Notes under the pieces: generated by a model | Databases searched by the model: none | The model's input: only the letters and a program-made list of their open reading frames with translations | Told to the model about the DNA's origin: nothing | Source of the DNA: Planctomycetes bacterium RIFCSPHIGHO2_12_FULL_52_36 | GTDB taxonomy: Bacteria > Planctomycetota > Brocadiia > Brocadiales > Bathyanammoxibiaceae | Assembly (NCBI GenBank): GCA_001828545.1 | Contig: MHYW01000050.1 | Location: 1-6,468, forward strand | DNA length: 6,468 nt | Direction of reading: 5' to 3' | Position numbers and translations under genes: made by a program | In this document: positions 1-5,047 of the stretch, piece by piece | Position numbering within the stretch: the stretch's first letter is position 1 | How the letters are laid out: each line of letters opens with the position of its first letter

Positions 1-1186
1 GCCAGTGGGCCAGCCTCAAGTTGATACTGGTATTAAGGAGTCTTGGGAGGATGTAGTAAATGGAGGCCATGCTTATGAAGGAGAAGGTGGCCAGGAAGGC
101 CAGGTGGGCATGGGCTACCACCCAGTAAGAGAGGTGGAGATTGGAGTTGACGGCCTTGAGGGCCTGGAATGGACCCTGGGTGCACGTAAGGAAATAGGCC
201 AGCCCGCCTACCATGAAAAACCTCACTGGCAGATGCTCGTGAGAGTTGTCAAACATGAGGTGCCAACTCCCCTGGGCAGTCTTAAAGAAGTTATATACTA
301 CGGCAAAGACCGGGATGAGCATGAGGACGCTGAAGGTTATGGCCACGTCTTCCAGCCAGTCAGGGCCTGGGCCGTAGATAAGGTGGTGCTGGCCGTTCCA
401 GACGTAGAAGAAGGCCAGTGTCCAGAAGCCTATAAGGGAGAGCCTGTGGCTGTATAAGGGGTTTTTTGTGAATACTGGCAGGAAGTAATAAAAGATACCC
501 AGTCCCGTAGTGCTGAACCACATACCGATGATGTTATGTCCGTACCACCAGTTGAGCATGGCATCGTTCACCCCGGGTACGGGGCCCCTGCCGCCCAGGC
601 CCGTCGTATCCATGAGGAAGTTGTTGCCCACCATGTAGGTAAAAGGCATCCATACCAGCGAGCCCAGGAAATACCACAGGCTGACGTACATAGCCTTATC
701 CTTCATACGGGCTACGGTCTTGAATACGTTGTAGCCCAGCAATGCAAGGATGGACATAAAGAGGTAGTCAAGGGGCAGTATAAACTCTGCATATTCCCTT
801 CCCTGTGTGTATCCTAAAGGCAGGGTGATGGAGGCCCCGATGAGGAGGAGGTTCCATAACAGGCAGGTCAGGTTGCCCAGCCTCTCGCTGTAGAGTCTTA
901 CCCCCGTGAGCCTGGGAAGGATGTAGAGCATTATCCCCGTGCTGGACATGGAAAGCCAGCCGAACAGGGCACCGTTAACGTGGAGTGGCCTGAGCCTGCC
1001 GAAGGAAAGCCAGGCCGTCCCGCCCAGGAAATCGGGCCAGACAAACTTGGTGGCAAGGATAAGGGCCAGGGAGACTACAAAGGCAAGCCATAATACGGAG
1101 GAGAGGATAAAACTCCTGGCCGCAGAGTTTTCCTCATCGTTATTGTTCCATCTACACAGGCCACCTGGGAGGGACAAAAGACCCAT
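1..1186 (-). CDS. cbb3-type haem-copper oxidase subunit I-like protein (CcoN-like), 3' end missing
   Basis: Catalytic membrane subunit of a haem-copper oxygen reductase, which reduces O2 with cytochrome c electrons. The window holds 395 N-terminal residues; the family is usually about 470-500, so the last helices lie beyond base 1. The sequence is a run of hydrophobic helices. Visible ligands are His69 (LHVNG, low-spin haem), His217 in WWYGHN (CuB), His267-His268 in NGQHH (CuB), and His359 and His361 in AHAH (high-spin and low-spin haem). Tyr261 lies six residues before the His pair, the position of the cross-linked tyrosine of cbb3 oxidases, which argues against NorB. The chosen ATG at 1186 has a poor ribosome site. 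An in-frame GTG at 1234 is the alternative, and an in-frame TGA lies further upstream. The gene follows a cytochrome c gene; no CcoO or CcoP is visible. Several apparent plus-strand reading frames here are shadows. Confidence 0.92.
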   Translation of the reverse strand, partial: MGLLSLPGGLCRWNNNDEENSAARSFILSSVLWLAFVVSLALILATKFVWPDFLGGTAWLSFGRLRPLHVNGALFGWLSMSSTGIMLYILPRLTGVRLYSERLGNLTCLLWNLLLIGASITLPLGYTQGREYAEFILPLDYLFMSILALLGYNVFKTVARMKDKAMYVSLWYFLGSLVWMPFTYMVGNNFLMDTTGLGGRGPVPGVNDAMLNWWYGHNIIGMWFSTTGLGIFYYFLPVFTKNPLYSHRLSLIGFWTLAFFYVWNGQHHLIYGPGPDWLEDVAITFSVLMLIPVFAVVYNFFKTAQGSWHLMFDNSHEHLPVRFFMVGGLAYFLTCTQGPFQALKAVNSNLHLSYWVVAHAHLAFLATFSFISMASIYYILPRLLNTSINLRLAHW

Positions 1187-1359
1187 ATTTTGACGGGAGC
1201 GGCCCTGCCACCTGCCGGGCCTCTTAGCCTCCACCTCTTCTGAGACCCCTGCAAAAGTTGCAACCGAAATTCCCTCCCATCCCTTCGTCTCCGCTCAGGG
1301 CAGGCAAGGGAGGAGGAAACTAAAGCCCACACAAACTTTTTCAGAGGTCTCCTTCTATA
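1187..1359 (-). other. Leader region between cytochrome c and oxidase genes, with a misplaced ribosome site
   Basis: This 173-base gap follows the cytochrome c stop. A good AAGGAG (rc of 1349-1354) lies just after that stop, but no ATG follows at normal distance. The bases after it read, from a CTG codon, as L-KKFVWALVSSSLA, which resembles the start of an exported or membrane protein. That frame differs from the oxidase frame and soon becomes arginine-rich where the dispersed repeat at 1281-1305 begins. The real oxidase frame is closed by a TGA upstream of the GTG at 1234. Either the leader was disrupted by repeat insertion, or the ribosome site is accidental. Confidence 0.4.
1281..1305. repeat. 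Dispersed CCCTTCG...CTCAGGGCAGG repeat element
   Basis: The 25 bases here are a variant of the CCCTTCGACTTCGCTCAGGGCAGG type sequence, which I recall as a dispersed intergenic repeat in many environmental bacterial genomes. Only one copy is visible in this window, so repeat status rests on recognition rather than on copies seen here. Confidence 0.45.
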
Positions 1360-1821
1360 TCACTGAGTTTCTTTCCCTTTACCGTACTTCGCCTGGAAAG
1401 AGGCAAGGAGTTGGTCTATGTGTTTGTTCCATGCCTCCGGGTTAGAAAGCTTTCTGACCCTGGAGTCGTATGCCAGGAAGTCAAATATCTGCTTACCCTC
1501 GTTCGGGGTTATCCCTGAGCCTGGTTTGCGCATCATCTTGTTTACGTAGGTGTTCCATTCCTCGGCTGTGGCGAAAGGGGCGTTGAGAGGACGGGCCAGG
1601 CCGTGACACCTGCCACATTTAACGGCGAAGACCTTGTGGGCCTCCTGTATAGGAGGGGGATAATTTGAGACGTCTACTGTCTCAGGGCCGAGGTCCCAGG
1701 CCATAGGGTTCCTGGCGGCCTCTATCTCTTTTTCCAGTGCAGAGGGGTTCCCTTCGGCATAAATAGCAGTAGGCAGTAGGCAGTAAGCAGTAAACAGTAA
1801 GCGGTAGAGGGCTGATTTCAT
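1360..1821 (-). CDS. Exported monohaem cytochrome c
   Basis: Periplasmic electron carrier of 153 residues, probably donating to or associated with the oxidase encoded next. Residues 1-22 form a signal peptide ending near IYA|EG. A single haem-c site CGRCH lies at residues 69-73 (Cys69, Cys72, His73). The distal ligand is probably Met96 or Met97 in KMMRKPGSGIT, a common layout for small class I cytochromes. A charged, helical C-terminal tail of about 30 residues follows. The ATG at 1821 has AAGGAT about nine bases upstream. The TPR gene ends 52 bases upstream, so co-transcription is likely. The core of the signal peptide is encoded by six tandem heptanucleotides, described separately. The exact subfamily is not recognised, so no symbol is given. 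Confidence 0.9.
   Translation of the reverse strand: MKSALYRLLFTAYCLLPTAIYAEGNPSALEKEIEAARNPMAWDLGPETVDVSNYPPPIQEAHKVFAVKCGRCHGLARPLNAPFATAEEWNTYVNKMMRKPGSGITPNEGKQIFDFLAYDSRVRKLSNPEAWNKHIDQLLASFQAKYGKGKETQ
1766..1807. repeat. Six tandem heptanucleotides (GCAGTAG-type) inside the cytochrome c signal peptide
   Basis: On the plus strand the units are GCAGTAG, GCAGTAG, GCAGTAA, GCAGTAA, ACAGTAA and GCGGTAG with no gaps. Read on the coding strand, the seven-base period gives a seven-residue period, YRLLFTA then YCLLPTA, which is the hydrophobic core of the signal peptide. Because seven is not a multiple of three, gain or loss of one unit would shift the frame. Confidence 0.92.
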
Positions 1822-1873
1822 AAGGGTTAATCCTTGCTCCTGGTTCCATATCTTATTGGTTCCCAGGGTTAGG

Positions 1874-2611
1874 CTAGTATTTACTTGTGCTAAGGGAAAA
1901 GAGGATTACGTTTGCCTGTTGCTTTGCCAGTGTAAGATTATTTCGCATCGCATCTGCTAGATCCATCATAAGGGGGGAGACCGCACTTTCTCCTATGCCC
2001 ATATAATCATCGCCCGCTTCTACGTCCAGGTAATCATTGCCCAGGGAAGGTAATTTCTTTATAGCTACAAGGGCTTCGTCATAGGACGCCTTGAGGTCTC
2101 CTTTTTCTGCATAAATCCACGTCAGGATGGCGTAGATCATGGGGTTGGGACGTCTTTCGTCCTTCAGGAGTTTTTTGAGTCCTTCTATAAATTCATTGGC
2201 CGTTTTTTTGTTCTCCTCTACAGATAAGGCCGATGTAGGGGGGACATTGGTCAGGTTTGGGTTTATCTCAAATATGGTATTGTATTCTTTTACGACTCTT
2301 TGGAGTTGCAACTTTAAGGAATAGGCTACGACCAGGTATCTATGCCCATCTATCACTTTGGGTTGAAGCTTTGTTGCCTCCTCTAACTCTTTAGCGGATG
2401 CGTCGGGGTCCCCGGCCTTCAAGCAGTCCAATCCCTTTACAAAGCGGGCCTTTGCCTCTCCAGAGTATTCTGTCTGGATAGACATAGCGGGGAAAAGGGC
2501 TTGGAAGTCAGTTGGAACGTCAGGTGGAACGTCAGGTTTAGGACGTTCTGCCTGGACAGGCGTAGCGAGAAGAAGCACTCCCAGGACCAATAGTAGAGGT
2601 ATCCTTATCAT
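1874..2611 (-). CDS. Exported TPR-like (alpha-solenoid) protein
   Basis: A 245-residue protein with a clear signal peptide (residues 1-21, MIRIPLL...TPVQA|ERP) and no lipobox cysteine, so it is probably soluble in the periplasm. A proline-rich linker (residues 25-35) is followed by helical repeats. Residues about 52-120 look like paired TPR helices (A-x-F-x-x-G...DPDASAKELEEATKLQP, then VVAYSLKLQLQRVVKEYNTIFEINPN), and residues 157-190 give another (AILTWIYAEKGDLKASYDEALVAIKKLP). Such proteins scaffold complexes; a role in assembling or docking the neighbouring cytochrome and oxidase is inference from position only. The ATG at 2611 has no Shine-Dalgarno, but a sigma-70-like promoter ends six bases upstream, so the mRNA may be leaderless. 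Confidence 0.75.
   Translation of the reverse strand: MIRIPLLLVLGVLLLATPVQAERPKPDVPPDVPTDFQALFPAMSIQTEYSGEAKARFVKGLDCLKAGDPDASAKELEEATKLQPKVIDGHRYLVVAYSLKLQLQRVVKEYNTIFEINPNLTNVPPTSALSVEENKKTANEFIEGLKKLLKDERRPNPMIYAILTWIYAEKGDLKASYDEALVAIKKLPSLGNDYLDVEAGDDYMGIGESAVSPLMMDLADAMRNNLTLAKQQANVILFSLSTSKY
2503..2537. repeat. 12-bp tandem repeat coding a DVPP-type linker
   Basis: GGAACGTCAGGT occurs twice in direct tandem (2514-2525 and 2526-2537), preceded by a degenerate, one-base-shorter copy. On the coding strand this yields the linker PDVPPDVPTD just after the signal peptide of the TPR-like protein. The in-frame unit means copy changes would only alter linker length. Confidence 0.85.
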
Positions 2612-2617
2612 GCGGGC

Positions 2618-2645
2618 ATTTTACAGTATTTACCAATGGAGTCAA
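2618..2645 (-). promoter_or_regulatory. Sigma-70-like promoter placed for leaderless transcription of the TPR gene
   Basis: On the minus strand TTGACT (rc of 2640-2645) is followed after 16 bases by TAAAAT (rc of 2618-2623), near-consensus -35 and -10 boxes. Only six bases separate the -10 box from the ATG at 2611, so the transcription start should fall at or beside the A of the start codon. There is no room for, and no sign of, a Shine-Dalgarno sequence. Confidence 0.6.
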
Positions 2646-2657
2646 GGCTGAAAAAGG

Positions 2658-3029
2658 TTATGGCAGTAACCTTCTTAACGCAAGTTTCAGGGGGGCCGTA
2701 TCGGCGGATTTGGTGACAAAGTCATCGGCCACCCAGCATAGATAATTGTCTCTATAACCAGGGTGGCTACTGTGTAATATCACGGGGAGTGCGGGGTAGC
2801 AAGATTTGACCCTAAAAAGGGTCTGAATGCCATCCATCCCCGGCATGACTACGTCCATTATCACCACCCCAGGCTTCTCTTCAGCTATCTCCTTCAACGC
2901 CTCTCGTCCATCTCCCGCTGAGCGTACCTGATAGCCTTCTCTCTCCAGTTCCTCCCGGAAATAGAGCCTCTGGAGGTCATCATCCTCTACAAGAAGTACA
3001 TTTTTTGAATCAGGATTGGGGGCATGCAT
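2658..3029 (-). CDS. Single-domain response regulator (CheY-like receiver)
   Basis: A receiver domain of 123 residues with no output domain, so it probably acts by protein contact or in a phosphorelay. Visible signature residues are the acidic cluster E15-D16-D17 in VLLVEDDD, phospho-acceptor Asp59 in VVIMDVVMPGMDG, Ser87 at the conserved Thr/Ser position (ILHSS), and Lys107 in FVTKS. A longer frame begins at GTG 3053, but ATG 3029 is preferred because AGAAGGAAGG lies five bases upstream of it. The extra N-terminal residues would be basic and overlap the ferredoxin gene. It begins 14 bases after the ferredoxin stop, so the two are probably co-transcribed. No partner histidine kinase is in the window. 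Confidence 0.92.
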   Translation of the reverse strand: MHAPNPDSKNVLLVEDDDLQRLYFREELEREGYQVRSAGDGREALKEIAEEKPGVVIMDVVMPGMDGIQTLFRVKSCYPALPVILHSSHPGYRDNYLCWVADDFVTKSADTAPLKLALRRLLP

Positions 3030-3043
3030 GGCGTCCTTCCTTC

Positions 3044-3238
3044 TCACTGGCACCTTATCCTCTTGGTAGGGCAGACCAGTACCGCGCTCTTTATCTGCTC
3101 AATGTGAGGATCAAATTTCTCTCTTATCTTGAGCTGTACTCCGGTGGATGGATGAAATGAGAAGACCTCTCTGGCCTCTTCGGCGCACATGGCACAGTTT
3201 ACACACTTGCCCTCAAACCAGATGGTTTTAATCTCCAT
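3044..3238 (-). CDS. Mono-cluster [4Fe-4S] ferredoxin
   Basis: Small cytoplasmic electron carrier of 64 residues. Cluster ligands are Cys12, Cys15 and Cys18 (CVNCAMC) and Cys56 followed by Pro57 (VCPTK). This matches the spacing of mono-cluster ferredoxins of the Desulfovibrio and Pyrococcus type, where the second cluster site is lost. An extra Cys63 lies near the C-terminus. A longer frame starts at GTG 3256, but that stretch contains the ribosome site itself (GAAGGAGAG), so ATG 3238 is preferred. The gene lies between the protoglobin and response regulator genes, an unusual place for a ferredoxin and a hint of redox signalling; that role is inference. Upstream is the palindrome at 3261-3289. 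Confidence 0.9.
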   Translation of the reverse strand: MEIKTIWFEGKCVNCAMCAEEAREVFSFHPSTGVQLKIREKFDPHIEQIKSAVLVCPTKRIRCQ

Positions 3239-3260
3239 GGGGTTTCTCTCCTTCACAGTA

Positions 3261-3289
3261 GTAGGGGCGGATTTTAAACCCGCCCCTAC
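3261..3289. repeat. GTAGGGGC-family palindrome, copy 1 (10-bp stem)
   Basis: GTAGGGGCGG and CCGCCCCTAC form a perfect 10-base-pair stem around a nine-base AT-rich loop. The element lies between the protoglobin stop and the ferredoxin ribosome site. No U-tract follows on the minus strand, so it is not a standard terminator, although the hairpin could partly attenuate or stabilise the transcript. Related copies lie at 5135-5158 and 6236-6258. Confidence 0.85.
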
Positions 3290-3308
3290 ATGTAGAGATT
3301 AAATACAC

Positions 3309-4013
3309 CTACATCCAGGGAGCAAAGTAGTCAATGTGATAGACGTCTATTATCAGCCAGAACAGCTTTGTCCAGGCCGCGACTATCCTGCGCATCTTCT
3401 CAGGCTCATCCTTGAGTTGCTCGTGGAGGTAATTAAAGAGGTACTGGTGGATGTAGCCCCATAGGGCCAGGTTCAGCCTTACCGGGACGTATATGTCCTC
3501 ATTCCCAAAGACAGGCACATGGACCGCCCCCACCCAGCGTACAAAGTTCCAGAAGTCCTCATCCCACTTGCACTCCAGTATCTTCAGCATGAACCTCCTC
3601 TGGCGTGCCCTCCTGATAGTTACGTACTCCTCGGAGATGTTCCCTTCTTCGTCCCTGAACCACCTGGAAAGCCACGGGTCGGTGACCAGTTTCTCCCAGT
3701 ATATATGGTCAAGGATTTTATCCAGGGCAGGTGCTATGACCTCCTTAGATTCCTTGATAGCCTTCTTGTCGTCCTCGGTGAAGTTCAGACACTGAGACAT
3801 GTACTCCACACGTTTCGTTATGTCCAGACTGGTCTCCCTGTAGAGGTTCCAGGCCGTCTGGAACTCGGGGACTTCCAGCACTGCGTTGCGCTTCCCGCCT
3901 GGGATTTTTGGTTCTGCTTCCATGGGGAACGTCTTCATGTAAGCCGTTGCCATTGCTGAAGTCATCCCTGTCTTTCCTGTCTTTGGATACTCAGTTGCCA
4001 TTACTGAAGTCAT
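3309..4013 (-). CDS. Protoglobin-like (globin-coupled-sensor-type) haem protein, stand-alone
   Basis: A 234-residue, helix-rich protein whose part from about residue 60 resembles a protoglobin or globin-sensor domain. Features are TSLDITKRVEYMSQCLNFTEDDKKAI, then IAPALDKILDHIYWEKLVTDPWL with the segment before the ligand-binding helices, an R-rich helix (RRARQRRFMLKI), and VRWVGAVHVPVFG, where His165 is the candidate proximal haem ligand. A C-terminal amphipathic pair ends HIDYFAPWM. No kinase, methyl-accepting or cyclase output domain is attached, so it may bind O2, NO or CO and signal by contact, or detoxify. The ATG at 4013 is six bases after AGGAG; an ATG two codons earlier touches the ribosome site. 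Residues 1-28 contain a 16-residue near-duplication and look unstructured. Family assignment is by motif reading alone. Confidence 0.78.
   Translation of the reverse strand: MTSVMATEYPKTGKTGMTSAMATAYMKTFPMEAEPKIPGGKRNAVLEVPEFQTAWNLYRETSLDITKRVEYMSQCLNFTEDDKKAIKESKEVIAPALDKILDHIYWEKLVTDPWLSRWFRDEEGNISEEYVTIRRARQRRFMLKILECKWDEDFWNFVRWVGAVHVPVFGNEDIYVPVRLNLALWGYIHQYLFNYLHEQLKDEPEKMRRIVAAWTKLFWLIIDVYHIDYFAPWM
3940..4013. repeat. 48-bp-period direct duplication at the protoglobin gene start
   Basis: On the coding strand ATGACTTCAGTAATGGCAAC (at 4013) recurs as ATGACTTCAGCAATGGCAAC (at 3965), 48 bases or 16 codons later. Both copies encode MTS-[VA]-MAT-[EA]-Y. The first copy carries a proper AGGAG ribosome site; the second has only a weak AGGAAAG upstream, so two in-frame starts exist in principle. 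Confidence 0.88.
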
Positions 4014-4050
4014 GCCCATCTCCTTTTTAGAAATTTGTCATAGAAGGTTA

Positions 4051-4066
4051 AGACGGCGGACCGTCT
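4051..4066. repeat. Short hairpin upstream of the protoglobin gene
   Basis: AGACGG and CCGTCT form a six-base-pair stem with a four-base loop, within the 153-base gap (4014-4166) between the membrane microprotein and protoglobin genes. Neither strand has a convincing U-tract directly after it, and no promoter in the gap is strong enough to call. Confidence 0.5.
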
Positions 4067-4166
4067 CTCTTTTCCCGTGGTAGTAAAAAGCGGACAGTGG
4101 ACTACATGCAGGGACAAAAGCCTTCTCTGTATACCGTTTGCCGTCTACTCTTCCTGTCCTGCGGAC

Positions 4167-4349
4167 TCAAGGCATCATGACCTGAAAGAGGGCCTGTGCT
4201 GAGAGTACCCATATCGTGGCTATGCCTAGTAGGACTGTGCCTATTCCCAGGCCGATTCCTGAGGCCAACGCAATGGTCCTCCTCCGGTTTTTAACCCTTA
4301 TCAACGCCTCCACCGGCATGTCCAGGTTCCTTTTCTTTCCCCACCCCAT
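4167..4349 (-). CDS. Small single-helix membrane protein, function unknown
   Basis: A 60-residue protein not recognised as a known family. The N-terminal half is basic (GWGKK..., then IRVKNRRR at 17-24). It is followed by one strongly hydrophobic segment, about residues 25-50 (glycine-rich GIGLGIGTVLLGIATIWVL), and a short tail ending QVMMP. By the positive-inside rule the N-terminus faces the cytoplasm. The ATG at 4349 has an excellent AAAGGAGG eight bases upstream, strong support for real translation. It sits 95 bases after the zinc-ribbon gene and 153 bases before the protoglobin gene. Single-helix proteins often serve as accessory subunits of respiratory complexes; that role here is only positional inference. 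Confidence 0.6.
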   Translation of the reverse strand: MGWGKKRNLDMPVEALIRVKNRRRTIALASGIGLGIGTVLLGIATIWVLSAQALFQVMMP

Positions 4350-4369
4350 GTTTTTGTCCTCCTTTTTGA

Positions 4370-4440
4370 CCAGTAACCAGTAGTCAGAGATAAATCTTTT
4401 CCCTGGCTACTCCGCCTAAGGCGGACTGACTACTGGCTAC
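4370..4440. repeat. 71-bp composite inverted repeat with internal CCGCC hairpin
   Basis: Outer arms GTAACCAGTAGTCAG (4373-4387) and CTGACTACTGGCTAC (4426-4440) pair over 15 bases with a single mismatch that would be a G-U pair in RNA. Directly inside the right arm lies TCCGCC-TAA-GGCGGA (4411-4425). The outer arms contain CCAGTAA and CCAGTAG heptamers like those in the cytochrome c signal peptide. The element fills the gap between the zinc-ribbon stop and the microprotein ribosome site. Confidence 0.85.
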
Positions 4441-4444
4441 TTTT

Positions 4445-4675
4445 TTATAGTCTATCCAGTGAGTCTAAAAACTGGCGATGCTCTACCGAGTAGGTAGAAG
4501 GCTCGTAATAGGTGCCCTCCCTTGCATGGTCCAGGAGATAATTGCATCTGGGGCACCTGCGGTTATGAGGCCCTTCGCTCTTAAAACTCCTCCCACACAT
4601 CAAACAGCTCCTCTGCTTCCGATGGAGTCTTACCCTCTTCCTTATTATTGGTATTAGAGTTAATTGTCTATCCAC
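4445..4675 (-). CDS. Small zinc-ribbon protein
   Basis: A 76-residue basic protein with a four-cysteine zinc site: Cys24 and Cys27 (CLMCGRSF), then Cys41 and Cys44 (NRRCPRCNYL). The CGRxFxSxGxxNRxCxxC pattern recurs in short bacterial and phage zinc-ribbon proteins of mostly unknown role, often thought to bind nucleic acid. An arginine- and lysine-rich stretch precedes the ribbon, and a C-terminal helix (EHRQFLDSLDRL) follows it. Two GTG codons stand in tandem; the second (4675) is preferred because AGGAGG lies five bases upstream of it, against two for the first (4678). It is the first gene of the leftward block, about 80 bases after the start expected from the sigma-54-like promoter. It could be a regulator, but that is inference. 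Confidence 0.72.
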   Translation of the reverse strand: MDRQLTLIPIIRKRVRLHRKQRSCLMCGRSFKSEGPHNRRCPRCNYLLDHAREGTYYEPSTYSVEHRQFLDSLDRL

Positions 4676-4765
4676 CACACCCTCCTTTCCGGGCCGCCTT
4701 TTACCAACAAGGTACGTGGCTTACTGCCCAGAAGAATTTGAAATAGCATGTTATGTAAGACCATT

Positions 4766-4783
4766 AAGCATACCCTGTGCCAA
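4766..4783 (-). promoter_or_regulatory. Sigma-54 (RpoN)-like -24/-12 promoter
   Basis: The minus strand reads TTGGCACAGGGTATGCTTA. TGGCAC (rc of 4777-4782) is a perfect -24 element, and ATGCT (rc of 4767-4771) is a one-mismatch -12 element. The invariant GG and GC are separated by the required ten bases. Transcription would begin near 4755, about 80 bases before the zinc-ribbon start, in the direction of the protoglobin gene block. Confidence 0.55.
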
Positions 4784-4867
4784 AAGGGCATCTTTTCTTC
4801 CATAAAGACTCTAATTTCTTAAGTTTATTATTTTCAATATCTTACGGGTTGGTATGGGAGATGGGGG

Positions 4868-4912
4868 CCTGTAGTAATCTGTTACAAATTAGTTACACTA
4901 CAAAACCTGTAG
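4868..4912. promoter_or_regulatory. Candidate upstream activator (enhancer) site
   Basis: This AT-rich stretch contains GTTACA twice, 11 bases (about one helical turn) apart (4881-4886 and 4892-4897). TGTAGT (4870-4875) and ACTACA (4897-4902) form an inverted pair, and CCTGTAG occurs twice (4868-4874 and 4906-4912). It lies 86-130 bases upstream of the sigma-54-like -24 element, a usual distance for enhancer-binding proteins. Binding is inference. Confidence 0.35.
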
Positions 4913-4987
4913 GAATATTTTCCAAAACCCATGCGGAAATGGCTAGATACCATGAAAAATTTTCAATAGGTACTTTTCGTTAGGCCT

Positions 4988-5004
4988 GTCCGCCTGAGGC
5001 GGAC
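4988..5004. repeat. CCGCCTGAGGCGG hairpin
   Basis: GTCCGCC-TGA-GGCGGAC is a perfect seven-base-pair stem with a three-base loop. It shares the CCGCCTnAGGCGG core with 4411-4425 (CCGCCTAAGGCGG), so it belongs to a small dispersed palindrome family in this window. Confidence 0.85.
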
Positions 5005-5047
5005 CCGTCTGCCCGAGATGAACTACTGCCAGGGTGTCAAGTCGTCT

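Noticed and set aside
5..817. Plus-strand open frames of 150 and 93 codons
   Set aside because: They lie opposite the oxidase gene, whose minus-strand frame carries all expected haem and CuB ligand motifs; the plus frames show no family features.
1..1186. Identification as nitric oxide reductase NorB
   Set aside because: The tyrosine six residues before the CuB His-His pair and the GHN and AHAH contexts fit cbb3 oxygen reductases; the glutamates typical of the NorB active site were not seen.
1075..1332. 85-codon minus-strand frame beginning with GTG
   Set aside because: Its second half overlaps the oxidase start out of frame, and its arginine-rich middle comes from the dispersed repeat at 1281-1305. 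Only its first residues were kept, as part of the lost-start observation.
3261..3289. Rho-independent terminator after the protoglobin gene
   Set aside because: Strong stem but no T-run on the minus strand, and the same stem family occurs elsewhere in gene leaders, so it is better explained as a dispersed repeat.
4777..4983. Plus-strand 68-codon frame in the divergent region
   Set aside because: GTG start without a ribosome site, AT-rich, no recognisable domain, and its start coincides with the sigma-54-like element on the other strand.
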